DNA from: a virus
IMG/VR virus record: IMGVR_UViG_3300044712_002681
Coordinates: 1-64,000 of that record
Length of the DNA: 64,000 nt
Direction: 5' to 3' (one strand)
Part shown: piece by piece, positions 1 through 7,268 of the stretch
Numbering within the stretch: position 1 is the stretch's first letter
How the letters are laid out: the number at the start of each line of letters is the position of its first letter
The notes under the pieces: generated by a model
What the model was told of the DNA's origin: nothing
The model's database searches: none
Seen by the model: only the letters and a program-made list of their open reading frames with translations
Made by a program: the position numbers and the translations under genes

Positions 1-306
1 ATGTTAGATTTAAGTATATTTTTATTGGCAACAATTGGTCTTACAATGATTATAACACAATCTTATATATTTAAACCAATAAGAGAAACCATAAAAAAAA
101 TAAACCCATTCTTAGGAAAATTACTACATTGCCCAATGTGTTTTGGTTTTTGGTCAGGAATATTAATTAAAACATTGTTATTAGTATTTTATCACCAACT
201 TGTTTTATTAAGTTTGGTTATAATTGTTTTATATGGTTTTATAGGAAGTTTTGTTTCTTATTTAACTTATTTGTTAATAAAACCACTGATGGATAAATAT
301 GATTAA
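1..306 (+). CDS. Small membrane protein with CPMCFGFWSG motif
   Basis: This 101-residue protein has an N-terminal hydrophobic segment (about residues 4-22) and a C-terminal hydrophobic region (about 55-95) that can form two helices. Between them lies a short amphipathic loop with the motif LLHCPMCFGFWSG. A CxxCxGFWxG motif next to membrane helices is what I recall for DUF1360-type small membrane proteins of phages and bacteria, whose role is not known to me. The first base of the window is the A of the ATG, so the true gene could begin further upstream. A weak hairpin follows the stop codon. Confidence 0.6.
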   Translation: MLDLSIFLLATIGLTMIITQSYIFKPIRETIKKINPFLGKLLHCPMCFGFWSGILIKTLLLVFYHQLVLLSLVIIVLYGFIGSFVSYLTYLLIKPLMDKYD

Positions 307-330
307 AGGGGCATCAAAGATACCCCTTAA
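306..330 (+). terminator. Possible hairpin after the first gene
   Basis: AAGGGG (306-311) pairs with CCCCTT (323-328) around an 11-base loop. No T run follows, so termination is uncertain. The stretch from 331 to 494 holds no gene that I can support; it contains a TTAATATATA-like box near 441. Confidence 0.35.
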
Positions 331-494
331 CTAACATCCATTAGAACAATGTGCAGTTGGACGTAAAAAATACTTTATCGTTACTATAGCTTTCATATCA
401 TATTTTTTATTTATATATAAAAATAAAATAATTCAAAAATTTAATATATACATTTATAAATTAAATTCAGTAGAATAAAAAAAAATAAATTAAA

Positions 495-1196
495 ATGAAA
501 TATTTAAAAAATTTTATACAAATTCAAACATTAAATGAAGATTTTTCAGAAAGCTTCGCATATCAATTTATAAAACCAACAGATAAATTATTAACAATAT
601 CTGAATCTTCTGAATTAGATAATGCTATAACAACAGGAAATAAAATAGCATTTGAAAATTATATAATTATTCCTGATTTAGAAAAAATAACTTGTTTGGT
701 TGTTAAGGATGCACCAAAAAGTAAATTCGGTTATAAAAAAATTCAACATTATAGATATAGATCAATCGAACGTATGATTATTGATATTAAAAAATTTATT
801 GATTCTATTAAAAGATATAGAAAAGAAAAAGAAGAATATAATCAAGAAAAAAAAATTAAACAACAAGAAGGAATAAAAAATATTGACAATTTAATAAAGG
901 TTGGTGATATTGTTTACGATTCTTGGGGATATGATCAAACTAATGTCGATTTCTATCAAATAGTCAAAGTTTTAAATGCTTCTGTTATAATAAGACCAAT
1001 TTCAAGTGAAATAGTCCCAGGAACAAGTGGAAATATGTGTGCTAATGTAAAACCTGTGCCAGATTCATTTGTTGGTGATGAAATTAGAAAGAATGTTAGA
1101 ATTTATGGTGATAAATATTATTTACCATCAAAATTCGGCTCAATTTCTAAATATGAAAATGGTGATAAAGGTGTTTATAGTTCGTGGTATGCTTAA
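495..1196 (+). CDS. N-tagged protein with WGYDQTNVDFY domain
   Basis: A 233-residue protein beginning MKYLKNFIQIQTLNED, a variant of the N-tag in which the glutamate comes later. Residues about 90-130 are rich in Lys and Glu and probably helical. The C-terminal part (about 135-233) starts VGDIVYDSWGYDQTNVDFYQ and ends with KFGSISKYENGDKGVYSSWYA-like aromatic residues. I recognise the WGYDQTNVDFY signature as a recurrent domain of phages and plasmids but know no function for it. A TATA-rich region precedes the start, consistent with the late-type box seen before other tagged genes. Confidence 0.75.
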   Translation: MKYLKNFIQIQTLNEDFSESFAYQFIKPTDKLLTISESSELDNAITTGNKIAFENYIIIPDLEKITCLVVKDAPKSKFGYKKIQHYRYRSIERMIIDIKKFIDSIKRYRKEKEEYNQEKKIKQQEGIKNIDNLIKVGDIVYDSWGYDQTNVDFYQIVKVLNASVIIRPISSEIVPGTSGNMCANVKPVPDSFVGDEIRKNVRIYGDKYYLPSKFGSISKYENGDKGVYSSWYA

Positions 1197-1241
1197 ATTA
1201 TAAAATTTTCAAAAAACTTTTATTTGGCACAACGGCTGATA

Positions 1242-1338
1242 TTAATCTTCACCATTTTCATAGAAATAACCAGATTTGGCATTACCCATTTTTAAATTTC
1301 TCATTATCATCCCATTGGATCTTTCATCACTATGCGGA
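1242..1338 (-). pseudogene. Coding-like extension in another frame, after the HNH gene
   Basis: Directly after the stop of the HNH gene, a shifted frame stays open for 37 codons. It reads N-S-P-N-N-P-H-S-D-E-R-S-N-G and continues with MRNLKMGNAKSGYFYENGED before a TAA at 1242-1244. Its composition is protein-like rather than the Asn/Lys/Ile-rich noise typical of AT-rich DNA. The two frames meet in an A-rich run near 1345-1352. It may be the original C-terminus lost by a one-base indel, a product of frameshifting, or a tiny separate gene starting at one of the internal Met codons. The rest of 1197-1338 holds nothing else that I can see. Confidence 0.35.
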
Positions 1339-2532
1339 TTATTTGGTGAATTTTTTATTTTTATTATAAAATTCTAATAGATTAATTTTTTCTTGTTCAA
1401 CAAAAATATTAGTTTCTGGTTCTAAACTAAATCCACCTTTTCTTGAAATTATACCACGGGTCACATACGCATCTATATATTTTATATTTTCTTGTTTGGC
1501 TTTTTTTGTTCTATTGTGACCTTCTATAATATATAAATTGTTAGTTCTAATATCTTGACCAACTAAAATCGGTGAATGTGTTTTTATCTCTTTACCACTA
1601 ACTTTTTCAGTATTTATTAATTTATCAACTTCAACCTGTGTTAATTTTGGATATCCATAATATATTATTTTCGTTTCAAAATCTTTAAATGAATCACATT
1701 CATTAACAATGTCGACTAATTGATCATATATTTCGGATTGTAGTTTATAATTTTCATTTTTCAATACACCTTTATAATCATATTCACCATATTCACCACC
1801 TTTTTCAGTATTACAAAAACAACACATTGGGTCTAAATTTTCAATATCATATGTTCCACCTAACCATTTTGGTTTGATATGATCAACCGTCATTAATTCA
1901 AAATCTTTGGTATATAAATCAATATGAATCGCACCACTTCTATCTTTTGCTGCGATTAAATATTTACCTTCCCTTGGACATTTTACACATTTTAAACCTT
2001 TAAAAGCAAAAACTTTTAATCTTTTATGTCTAGAATATTTTGTTTGTAATTCTTCAAGTGGTAAAATTTTAATTGGTATATAATTGTGTCCTATTTTATT
2101 GGGAACTTCTATCATTTCACCTTCAAATGGTAAAAGTAATTTATGACCTTTTTTATCGTTTTCGATATCAAATTCAGTTTTTCGATCTATTTTATATTTA
2201 TCTATTATATCTTTGTATTTATAATTAAAAAATTTAATTGCTGAATAATTCCTATTATATTTAAAATCACTATATTTTTGTTGATATATTTTTTTAATAA
2301 TTGGTAATACATATGATTGCTTTGGTTCATTTTTTATCATTTTTAATTCAAAATAAAGAGCATTTGCATCCGGATTAATATTATTTTCTTTAAATTTATT
2401 GAACAATTCTTGTTCTATTAAATCATAATCTTCTTCGGTTAAGATGTCTTTGCTATTTTGTTTTAAAAACGCTGAACGATTAGCAAAATTTAGTCGATCT
2501 ATATAATTTTCATATTTTCTTAAATATTTCAT
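1339..2532 (-). CDS. N-tagged HNH endonuclease with ParB-like C-terminal part
   Basis: This 397-residue protein starts MKYLRKYENY, an N-tag with Tyr in place of Phe. A zinc-binding HNH nuclease core spans about residues 180-245: a CVKC knuckle (about 182), VDHIKPKWLGGTYDIENLD with the catalytic D-H pair (about 214), then PMCCFCNTEKG (about 239). This arrangement is typical of HNH nucleases that cut DNA. The C-terminal part contains PILVGQDIRTNNLYIIEGHNR, which resembles the ParB/Srx-type fold. A tag on a nuclease would fit packaging and injection for host DNA attack, but a free-standing homing endonuclease is the usual alternative. The C-terminus may be frameshifted. Confidence 0.75.
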   Translation of the reverse strand: MKYLRKYENYIDRLNFANRSAFLKQNSKDILTEEDYDLIEQELFNKFKENNINPDANALYFELKMIKNEPKQSYVLPIIKKIYQQKYSDFKYNRNYSAIKFFNYKYKDIIDKYKIDRKTEFDIENDKKGHKLLLPFEGEMIEVPNKIGHNYIPIKILPLEELQTKYSRHKRLKVFAFKGLKCVKCPREGKYLIAAKDRSGAIHIDLYTKDFELMTVDHIKPKWLGGTYDIENLDPMCCFCNTEKGGEYGEYDYKGVLKNENYKLQSEIYDQLVDIVNECDSFKDFETKIIYYGYPKLTQVEVDKLINTEKVSGKEIKTHSPILVGQDIRTNNLYIIEGHNRTKKAKQENIKYIDAYVTRGIISRKGGFSLEPETNIFVEQEKINLLEFYNKNKKFTK

Positions 2533-2550
2533 GTATTTTTTTAATTTTAT

Positions 2551-2560
2551 TTATATATAA
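2551..2560. promoter_or_regulatory. Candidate late promoter box TTATATATAA (divergent)
   Basis: TTATATATAA lies between two divergently transcribed tagged genes, about 20 bases from each start. The core is near-palindromic, so one box could serve both directions. The same box recurs before many tagged or structural genes and resembles the T4 late promoter TATAAATA. Its function is inferred. Confidence 0.5.
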
Positions 2561-2580
2561 AAGAAAACAATTTAAAAAAT

Positions 2581-2940
2581 ATGATTTTAAAATTTAATCA
2601 ATACTTAAAAGAAAATGTTCTTGATAATGAAGAAGAAACTAGAAAGTGGGAAGTTAAAGTTAATGGTGAATCTTATTCATTTAATGAATATAAACATGAT
2701 GCAATTGATGATATTTTAGAAATATTAAATAATGAAGGGGAAACAAATTTAGATGATTATGAAGATAATGATGGAACTGAATATTATCACACATCTGAAA
2801 TATTAAATATGTTAGATGATTTAAATGAAACTGATTTTTATAAAAAACTTAATGATTTAAAAACATATGTTAGTTATCATAAAGATATTAAATTAATAAA
2901 TTTAGATGATGATAATGAATTGGAATTTTTAGAAAAATAA
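2581..2940 (+). CDS. N-tagged acidic protein
   Basis: A 119-residue, strongly acidic protein starting MILKFNQYLKEN. The first ten residues fit the T4 internal-protein propeptide pattern, with L-K-E as a candidate cleavage site. The rest (WEVKVNGESYSFNEYKHDAID, then many Asp, Glu and Asn) has no recognisable domain. The gene is short, has its own upstream box at 2551-2560, and is followed by a strong terminator, so it looks like a single-gene unit. Function is unknown; packaging in the head is an inference from the tag. Confidence 0.7.
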   Translation: MILKFNQYLKENVLDNEEETRKWEVKVNGESYSFNEYKHDAIDDILEILNNEGETNLDDYEDNDGTEYYHTSEILNMLDDLNETDFYKKLNDLKTYVSYHKDIKLINLDDDNELEFLEK

Positions 2941-2985
2941 AAAGTCTTCACTATCTATCTTATTTATTTGTGAAGACTTTTCTTT
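2941..2985 (+). terminator. Hairpin terminator
   Basis: AAAGTCTTCAC (2941-2951) pairs perfectly with GTGAAGACTTT (2970-2980), followed by a T-rich run. It directly follows the stop codon of the acidic tagged gene. Confidence 0.8.
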
Positions 2986-3080
2986 TCTAAATCTAATTAA
3001 TTTCGCTTTTATGGCTATTCTATATTGAACTATTCATTAATTATATAGTTCATATTATATATTTAATTTTAAAATAAAGT

Positions 3081-3090
3081 TTTATATATA
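3081..3090 (+). promoter_or_regulatory. Candidate late promoter box TTTATATATA
   Basis: TTTATATATATAA lies about 20-30 bases upstream of the tagged gene starting at 3112, the position expected if this is the phage's TATA-type late box. Confidence 0.5.
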
Positions 3091-3111
3091 TAACTAAAAA
3101 AAAATGTTAGA

Positions 3112-3771
3112 ATGATAAAAAATTTTAAAATATTCGAAGCAAATGTTGATAATTATGAATTTTTAGCATCTAATTATTCATATCATAGTTGGAATGATTC
3201 TTATGGGAGTGTTGAAGCTAAAATATATTTAGATAAATCAAATTATTCTTTATATCTTGATATAAATAAGACTAGTGGTAATTCAGGGATAAATAAATAT
3301 AATATGACATCAAACGTAGAAAAATATACACCTATTGGAAATACAACAAAACCAAATTTGGGATTAATAAAAAAATTATTATCAAAATATGCATATAAGG
3401 GATCACGAGCAGATTCTAATTTTTCAAAATTTTGGGTCGATGACGAAGGCAACAAAATGGTTTTATCAGATTTAATAGAATTACATAAACCGAAAAAAAT
3501 AGAAACTACCCAAATCGAACATAAAGAAAAACAAAAAAAAGAATTAATTCACATTAAATCTATTGATACATTTGATAATGAAATTGAATTAGTTAAATAT
3601 TCAGAATTTTCATATGCACTTTTCGGTAAAGGAACAATAAAAATAAAAGATCAATTAAATATATTAGGTTGTAAATATAATAAGTTTTTAACCGATCCAA
3701 AAACAGGTGAAAAACGACCAGGTTGGATATTTTCTAACAAAAAATTAGATGATATAAAAAAAATAATATAA
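3112..3771 (+). CDS. N-tagged protein, two-domain, unknown function
   Basis: A 219-residue protein starting MIKNFKIFEANVD, a clear N-tag ending in F-E. The N-terminal part (about 15-115) is rich in Ser, Tyr and Asn. A basic linker (about 125-145) follows. The C-terminal 60 residues contain FGKGTIKIKDQLNILGCKYN, then LTDPKTGEKRPGWIFSNKK, which looks like a compact conserved module. I have seen similar GWIFS-containing modules in large DNA viruses and phages but cannot name a function. The stop codon overlaps the next start, so the two genes are translationally coupled. Confidence 0.7.
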   Translation: MIKNFKIFEANVDNYEFLASNYSYHSWNDSYGSVEAKIYLDKSNYSLYLDINKTSGNSGINKYNMTSNVEKYTPIGNTTKPNLGLIKKLLSKYAYKGSRADSNFSKFWVDDEGNKMVLSDLIELHKPKKIETTQIEHKEKQKKELIHIKSIDTFDNEIELVKYSEFSYALFGKGTIKIKDQLNILGCKYNKFLTDPKTGEKRPGWIFSNKKLDDIKKII

Positions 3772-4025
3772 TGAAAATGAAAAAACTTAAAACATTTGAA
3801 AATTGGACTAACAATATTGATATTAAATCATATTTTAAAAATTTTTGGTCAAAAGATAAATTGTTAAGATTTAGTATTCAAAATAGTTCATTATTTGGAA
3901 AATATGAAAAATATTTAAATTCAAATTTTAATTGGGATTCGTTAAATGATGACGATTTAAAACAATTGTGGATTGATTGGGATAATGATGAAATTATAAT
4001 TTTCAATGAAATAACAAAAAAATAA
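3771..4025 (+). CDS. Small N-tagged protein
   Basis: An 84-residue protein starting MKMKKLKTFENWTNN; the tag suggests that the second or third Met could also be the start. The body is rich in Asn, Asp and Trp (FWSKDKLLRF, LKQLWIDWDNDE) and shows no known domain. The gene overlaps the stop of the preceding tagged gene by one base, and both probably share the promoter at 3081. Unknown function. Confidence 0.65.
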   Translation: MKMKKLKTFENWTNNIDIKSYFKNFWSKDKLLRFSIQNSSLFGKYEKYLNSNFNWDSLNDDDLKQLWIDWDNDEIIIFNEITKK

Positions 4026-4032
4026 TTAAATA

Positions 4033-4767
4033 GTGTCTACAATAAAATCAAATTGTTGGTTTTCGGAACATGAAGTTAAATTTAAATTAGAAACTGGTAT
4101 ATATCAAAACATTATTGAATTTCTAATTGTTAACAAAATTTCATTTTTAGCTGATATGAATCTCGACTTTACTATAATCCCATTTAATTTACACGGTAAA
4201 GGTAATAGTAAAAATTTATTAGATTACATATCAAAAAATTCAGAAAACGTAATCTTAATTAAATCTTTTTTTGAGTATTTTATAATTCAGATAGCTAAAA
4301 TTAAATATGATACTGGCAAATTAATAAAATTTAATTTTAATTTAACTGAAAGTTGGGAAAATATGCAAATTTCAATATATAGTCAATTAAGTTCACCAAT
4401 CGAACCAAATTGGAATTATGTTGGGATTTTACAAGTTGGTCATATAGAATCAGAAGGTACTAATATATATGGTTATTCCATGAATGAATTCATGAACTTC
4501 GGCAATTTAACACCACCAATACCAGGTGATTATGATTCTATTGGAATTGTGTGGGTTGATAGTGTAAGTCAAATAGGAATTAACACATATCAATTGGGAT
4601 CATTATATCCACCGTTTGATGATACTGCAAATATTGAATATATTGAAATAGATGAAACACGATTTAATATTTTATGGACAGGTAATGAATGGGCTGCCAA
4701 TTCAGAAACAAACCCATTCCCACCAATAGGATCATCATGTAATATAAAAATAAAATATGGCATTTGA
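4033..4767 (+). CDS. Possible virion structural protein (GTG start)
   Basis: A 244-residue protein whose longest reading begins with GTG (VSTIKSNCWF). It lies seven bases after the preceding gene and is followed by a terminator. The sequence is rich in Gly, Asn, Pro and aromatic residues in beta-like stretches (NWNYVGILQVGHIESEGTN, NLTPPIPGDYDSIGIVWVD). That composition is usual for tail or head decoration proteins, but no family is recognised. Unlike its neighbours it lacks the N-tag. Confidence 0.6.
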   Translation: MSTIKSNCWFSEHEVKFKLETGIYQNIIEFLIVNKISFLADMNLDFTIIPFNLHGKGNSKNLLDYISKNSENVILIKSFFEYFIIQIAKIKYDTGKLIKFNFNLTESWENMQISIYSQLSSPIEPNWNYVGILQVGHIESEGTNIYGYSMNEFMNFGNLTPPIPGDYDSIGIVWVDSVSQIGINTYQLGSLYPPFDDTANIEYIEIDETRFNILWTGNEWAANSETNPFPPIGSSCNIKIKYGI

Positions 4768-4781
4768 AATTAAAAAATAAA

Positions 4782-4820
4782 AAAGAAAGAACTGAAAAAT
4801 CAGTCCTTTCTTTTTTTAAT
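4782..4820 (+). terminator. Hairpin terminator
   Basis: AAAGAAAGAACTGA (4782-4795) pairs with TCAGTCCTTTCTTT (4800-4813) with one mismatch, followed by a T run. It separates the plus-strand block from the minus-strand genes that follow. Confidence 0.7.
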
Positions 4821-4826
4821 GAAATC

Positions 4827-4973
4827 TCAACAAGGTTCAGTTTTTATTTCAATAATTTCTGACAATTTATTGTCGTTTATCACTTTACTACAAGCCTTTA
4901 TCTTACTTGTAGCTTCAACTTCAAACTCTAAGATGACATCATCTTTCAAATACACAATAACTTTATATTTCAT
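4827..4973 (-). CDS. Small protein, 48 residues
   Basis: An open frame from ATG at 4971-4973 to TGA at 4827-4829. It encodes MKYKVIVYLKDDVILEFEVE followed by ATSKIKACSKVINDNKLSEI and IEIKTEPC. The alternating hydrophobic pattern suggests a small beta-beta-alpha fold. Its start overlaps the end of the S4-like gene by 11 bases, as in a translationally coupled operon (phosphoesterase, S4-like, this gene). No family is recognised. Confidence 0.6.
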   Translation of the reverse strand: MKYKVIVYLKDDVILEFEVEATSKIKACSKVINDNKLSEIIEIKTEPC

Positions 4974-5361
4974 ATGATTTAATTTTTTTAATTTTTTTTA
5001 ATATAAACATTTCTTTTTTAGATATTTTAATAATGATATGTTGATTTAAAATTTTTGTTAATTCGTTATCTATATTTGAATCAAATAAATTTTCTATTCC
5101 AAATATTTTTAATTGAATTGCAAATATTTCACCATAAGTAAGCTTTGAATTTGTATTTGGTTTCTGTTTTGATATTAATAATTTACTAACAAAATCACCA
5201 GCTTCAATTATTTTTACATTTGATTCATCAATCATTTCAACATCCAATTCGATGTTTTCCTTTATAACTTCACCATTAATAAATATTTGTCCATTATTGA
5301 TTCTTATTCTAAGATCATTGGAAAATATCCCTTGCTGTTTTAAAATATCAAATAATTTCAT
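4963..5361 (-). CDS. S4-like RNA-binding domain protein
   Basis: A 132-residue protein. Its first 50 residues, MKLFDILKQQGIFSNDLRI then NNGQIFINGEVIKENIELD, match the S4 pattern: a helix, then a loop with an N-G-x-I-x-I-N-G-E-V-I motif. That fold binds structured RNA in ribosomal protein S4 and in pseudouridine synthases. The C-terminal 80 residues show no catalytic domain that I know. Its stop overlaps the 48-residue gene, and its start overlaps the phosphoesterase stop by four bases. A role in translation or RNA handling is an inference. Confidence 0.55.
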   Translation of the reverse strand: MKLFDILKQQGIFSNDLRIRINNGQIFINGEVIKENIELDVEMIDESNVKIIEAGDFVSKLLISKQKPNTNSKLTYGEIFAIQLKIFGIENLFDSNIDNELTKILNQHIIIKISKKEMFILKKIKKIKSYEI

Positions 5362-6074
5362 AATATCATTTCTTTAAAATCATTAATACTTAAACATACA
5401 AATTGTGTATTATCATAAAACATTTCGTTATGTTTGTGGAAATGACCGTAGTACCATTTTTTAATGCTATTATTTTCGATCAAATTGTTATATAAACTTG
5501 CTATATCATTTCTTTCGGATTCGACATCATCTTTAAGATGTTCATCCTTTTCAGCCCATTCTTCAAAATCCGTTTTAATATAAGGATAAGCAAAATTTGG
5601 TGCTGAATGTGTAATAACAACATCAACATCTTTTAACGTATTTATTTTTTCTAAGTCCAATCTAAACACTTCATCAATCCACCAATCCCGACCCCGACCT
5701 TCAGTATATTTTTTTCTTGATGTTCGATCAATTGAAACAGCACCACCAACACACAAAATATTAATATCATTAATATTTAAAACTGTATAATCTTTTACAA
5801 ATTTAATATGTGATGTATTATATTTTCCAAAAAAATATGAAGGATCATCATGATTTCCACGAACTACAAATATTGTGGTGTTTGATTCTTCTAAACTATG
5901 ATTAAATTTTTTTAATTTACTTACTTCAGCTAATTGATGTTTCCAACCAATACCAAAATCACCGACAACAATTATTGCAGCATCTTTAATATCATACGTG
6001 TTAATGAAATTTAATATGGCATTATAGTCACCATGAATATCACCACATACTAATATCATTTCAAATTTTAACAT
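5358..6074 (-). CDS. Calcineurin-like metallophosphoesterase
   Basis: The protein has all motifs of the metallophosphoesterase fold in order: CGDIHGDYNAI (D-x-H), VVGDFGIGW (G-D), VVRGNHDDPSYF (G-N-H-D), VVITHSAPNFA (H) and YYGHFHKHNEM (G-H-x-H). These residues bind two metal ions and hydrolyse phosphoesters; the substrate could be a protein, nucleotide or nucleic acid. I place the start at MLKFEMILVCGD, because a TAnnTTTG promoter box lies at 6099-6106, which would put the transcript start downstream of the longer reading. It heads an operon with the S4-like and 48-residue genes. Confidence 0.85.
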   Translation of the reverse strand: MLKFEMILVCGDIHGDYNAILNFINTYDIKDAAIIVVGDFGIGWKHQLAEVSKLKKFNHSLEESNTTIFVVRGNHDDPSYFFGKYNTSHIKFVKDYTVLNINDINILCVGGAVSIDRTSRKKYTEGRGRDWWIDEVFRLDLEKINTLKDVDVVITHSAPNFAYPYIKTDFEEWAEKDEHLKDDVESERNDIASLYNNLIENNSIKKWYYGHFHKHNEMFYDNTQFVCLSINDFKEMIL

Positions 6075-6098
6075 ATTTTCTTTTTTTAAAATATGATA

Positions 6099-6106
6099 CA
6101 AAGATA
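6099..6106 (-). promoter_or_regulatory. Bacteroidetes-type promoter box TATCTTTG
   Basis: Read on the minus strand, TATCTTTG matches the Bacteroidetes -7 consensus TAnnTTTG, about 25 bases before the phosphoesterase start. No obvious -33 TTG is visible. Confidence 0.6.
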
Positions 6107-6192
6107 CTATTTTTTTTTAAAAAATTAGATATAATTGAAAATATTTTGAAAATTATTTTAACATTTTTTTTTGATATTGTTTATATTTATTT

Positions 6193-6200
6193 TATATTTG
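6193..6200 (+). promoter_or_regulatory. Bacteroidetes-type promoter box TATATTTG
   Basis: TATATTTG lies 13 bases before the ATG at 6214. A TTTG element sits about 19 bases further upstream, in the position of the Bacteroidetes -33 element. This is one of the best matches in the window to the full host consensus. Confidence 0.65.
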
Positions 6201-6213
6201 GAAAATTTTAAAA

Positions 6214-6450
6214 ATGGATGAATTTATAGAAAAATATCAAACCGAAATATGTGCTTATTGTAAAATTCATATTACAGATTTGATAGCATGGAGTAAAGGT
6301 GGTTTGTGTGAAGGTAGATTTTGTGGTGAAGCAGGAGAATCATATATTGAAACTGATGTTGGATCACTTAAATTTTTAAGATTTCAAAGAAACCAAAAAT
6401 TGAAAAATTTGAAAAATGTATTTGAAAATAATAGAAAAATAGAAAAATAG
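6214..6450 (+). CDS. Small Cys-rich protein
   Basis: A 78-residue protein with a CAYCKIHITD knuckle and a second pair of cysteines (GLCEGRFCGEAGESYIETD), which could bind one zinc ion. The C-terminal tail is basic (RFQRNQKLKNLKN). It lies behind a well-formed TAnnTTTG promoter, so I expect early expression by host RNA polymerase. No family is recognised; a small protein that binds a host factor is possible but unproven. Confidence 0.6.
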   Translation: MDEFIEKYQTEICAYCKIHITDLIAWSKGGLCEGRFCGEAGESYIETDVGSLKFLRFQRNQKLKNLKNVFENNRKIEK

Positions 6451-6502
6451 AAAAAACTTAACAAAAAAATATTTATATATATGTTTATTATGAAAATAAA
6501 AT

Positions 6503-6590
6503 GCTCATATATTAGTTTTAATGAAACAGTTCTAGCAGATGGAAAAATGCGAAAGAGGTGTTAATGACATTATTATTAATATGCATGAGC
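6503..6590 (+). ncRNA. Candidate structured RNA / attenuator leader before the YkuK-like gene
   Basis: GCTCAT (6503-6508) pairs with ATGAGC (6585-6590), and the adjoining ATATTA (6509-6514) pairs with TAATAT (6577-6582) across a two-base bulge. The result is a 12-bp closing stem around a 62-base core. Inside, TAATG (6519-6523) can pair with CATTA (6568-6572). The 3' strand of the closing stem overlaps the first bases of the following terminator hairpin, so the two structures would compete. This is the layout of a riboswitch or attenuator. No known class is recognised. Confidence 0.4.
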
Positions 6591-6622
6591 CACCTATAAA
6601 TATTTAGTGTGGCTTTTTTTTT
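6588..6622 (+). terminator. Intrinsic terminator upstream of the YkuK-like gene
   Basis: AGCCAC (6588-6593) pairs with GTGGCT (6609-6614), followed by eight T residues. It lies just upstream of the gene at 6644 and overlaps the closing stem of the candidate structured RNA. Confidence 0.65.
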
Positions 6623-6643
6623 AACAAAAATAAAAATACGACA

Positions 6644-7207
6644 ATGGAAATGCAAATTGAACAATTAGTTTGGAAAAAACGAAATGGTGAAAGAATTCCA
6701 AACATCAACAATTATGTTTTAAACTACGTGAAAAATGTAGACAGGGGTGCAAAAGTTATAGTTGGTTGTGACTCAGATAATCATTCCCGTAAAACAAACT
6801 ATGCAATAACTGTAGTATTTTATAACGATGAATTACGTAATGGTGCCCACGTTGTATCAGCAGTATATCGTATGCCAAAAATAAAAGATGTGATATCTAA
6901 ATTGTGGAATGAAGCAGTATTTGTTCACGATGTTGCAGAATCATTACATAATACATTATATGGACAATATTATCATAAATTTCCAAAGAATTATTATGAT
7001 GGTTCTATTCCAGATAAATTGGTTGAAATTCATGTTGACTTAAATGCAACTAAATCGACACGTAATGGGGCTAGGATGTCAAATAATACATCCAATAAAA
7101 TATATACTGATGTTATGGGTTGGTTATGTGGTGAAAGATATTCAGTATTTGGAAAACCATATAGCTATAGTGCATCAGTAGCAGCAGATGCAATATGTAG
7201 AAAGTAA
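6644..7207 (+). CDS. YkuK-like RNase H-fold protein (DUF458)
   Basis: This 187-residue protein contains VIVGCDSDNHSRKTNYAITV, in which a G-x-D-S motif is followed by a beta strand, as in the DUF458/YkuK family of predicted RNase H-fold nucleases. A second acidic position appears in EIHVDLNATKSTRNGARM, close to the end of the fold. Length agrees with the family (about 170-190). The biochemical role of the family is not established to my knowledge; nuclease activity is predicted from the fold. The gene is flanked by terminators on both sides and preceded by the candidate attenuator RNA. Confidence 0.7.
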   Translation: MEMQIEQLVWKKRNGERIPNINNYVLNYVKNVDRGAKVIVGCDSDNHSRKTNYAITVVFYNDELRNGAHVVSAVYRMPKIKDVISKLWNEAVFVHDVAESLHNTLYGQYYHKFPKNYYDGSIPDKLVEIHVDLNATKSTRNGARMSNNTSNKIYTDVMGWLCGERYSVFGKPYSYSASVAADAICRK

Positions 7208-7211
7208 AAAT

Positions 7212-7238
7212 AAACCGTTATATTATAACGGTTTTTTT
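7212..7238 (+). terminator. Hairpin terminator
   Basis: AAACCGTTAT (7212-7221) pairs with ATAACGGTTT (7225-7234), followed by a T run, directly after the YkuK-like gene. Confidence 0.8.
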
Positions 7239-7243
7239 ATTTT

Positions 7244-7252
7244 TTATATATA
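7244..7252 (+). promoter_or_regulatory. Candidate late promoter box TTATATATA
   Basis: TTATATATA lies 17 bases upstream of the 2H phosphoesterase gene at 7269 and directly after the preceding terminator. Confidence 0.45.
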
Positions 7253-7268
7253 CAAATAAAAAATAAAA

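Noticed and set aside
1184-1369. 61-residue plus-strand frame between two convergent genes
   Set aside because: It overlaps the end of one gene and the antisense of another, has low-complexity His/Phe/Leu composition, and the minus strand over the same bases looks more protein-like.
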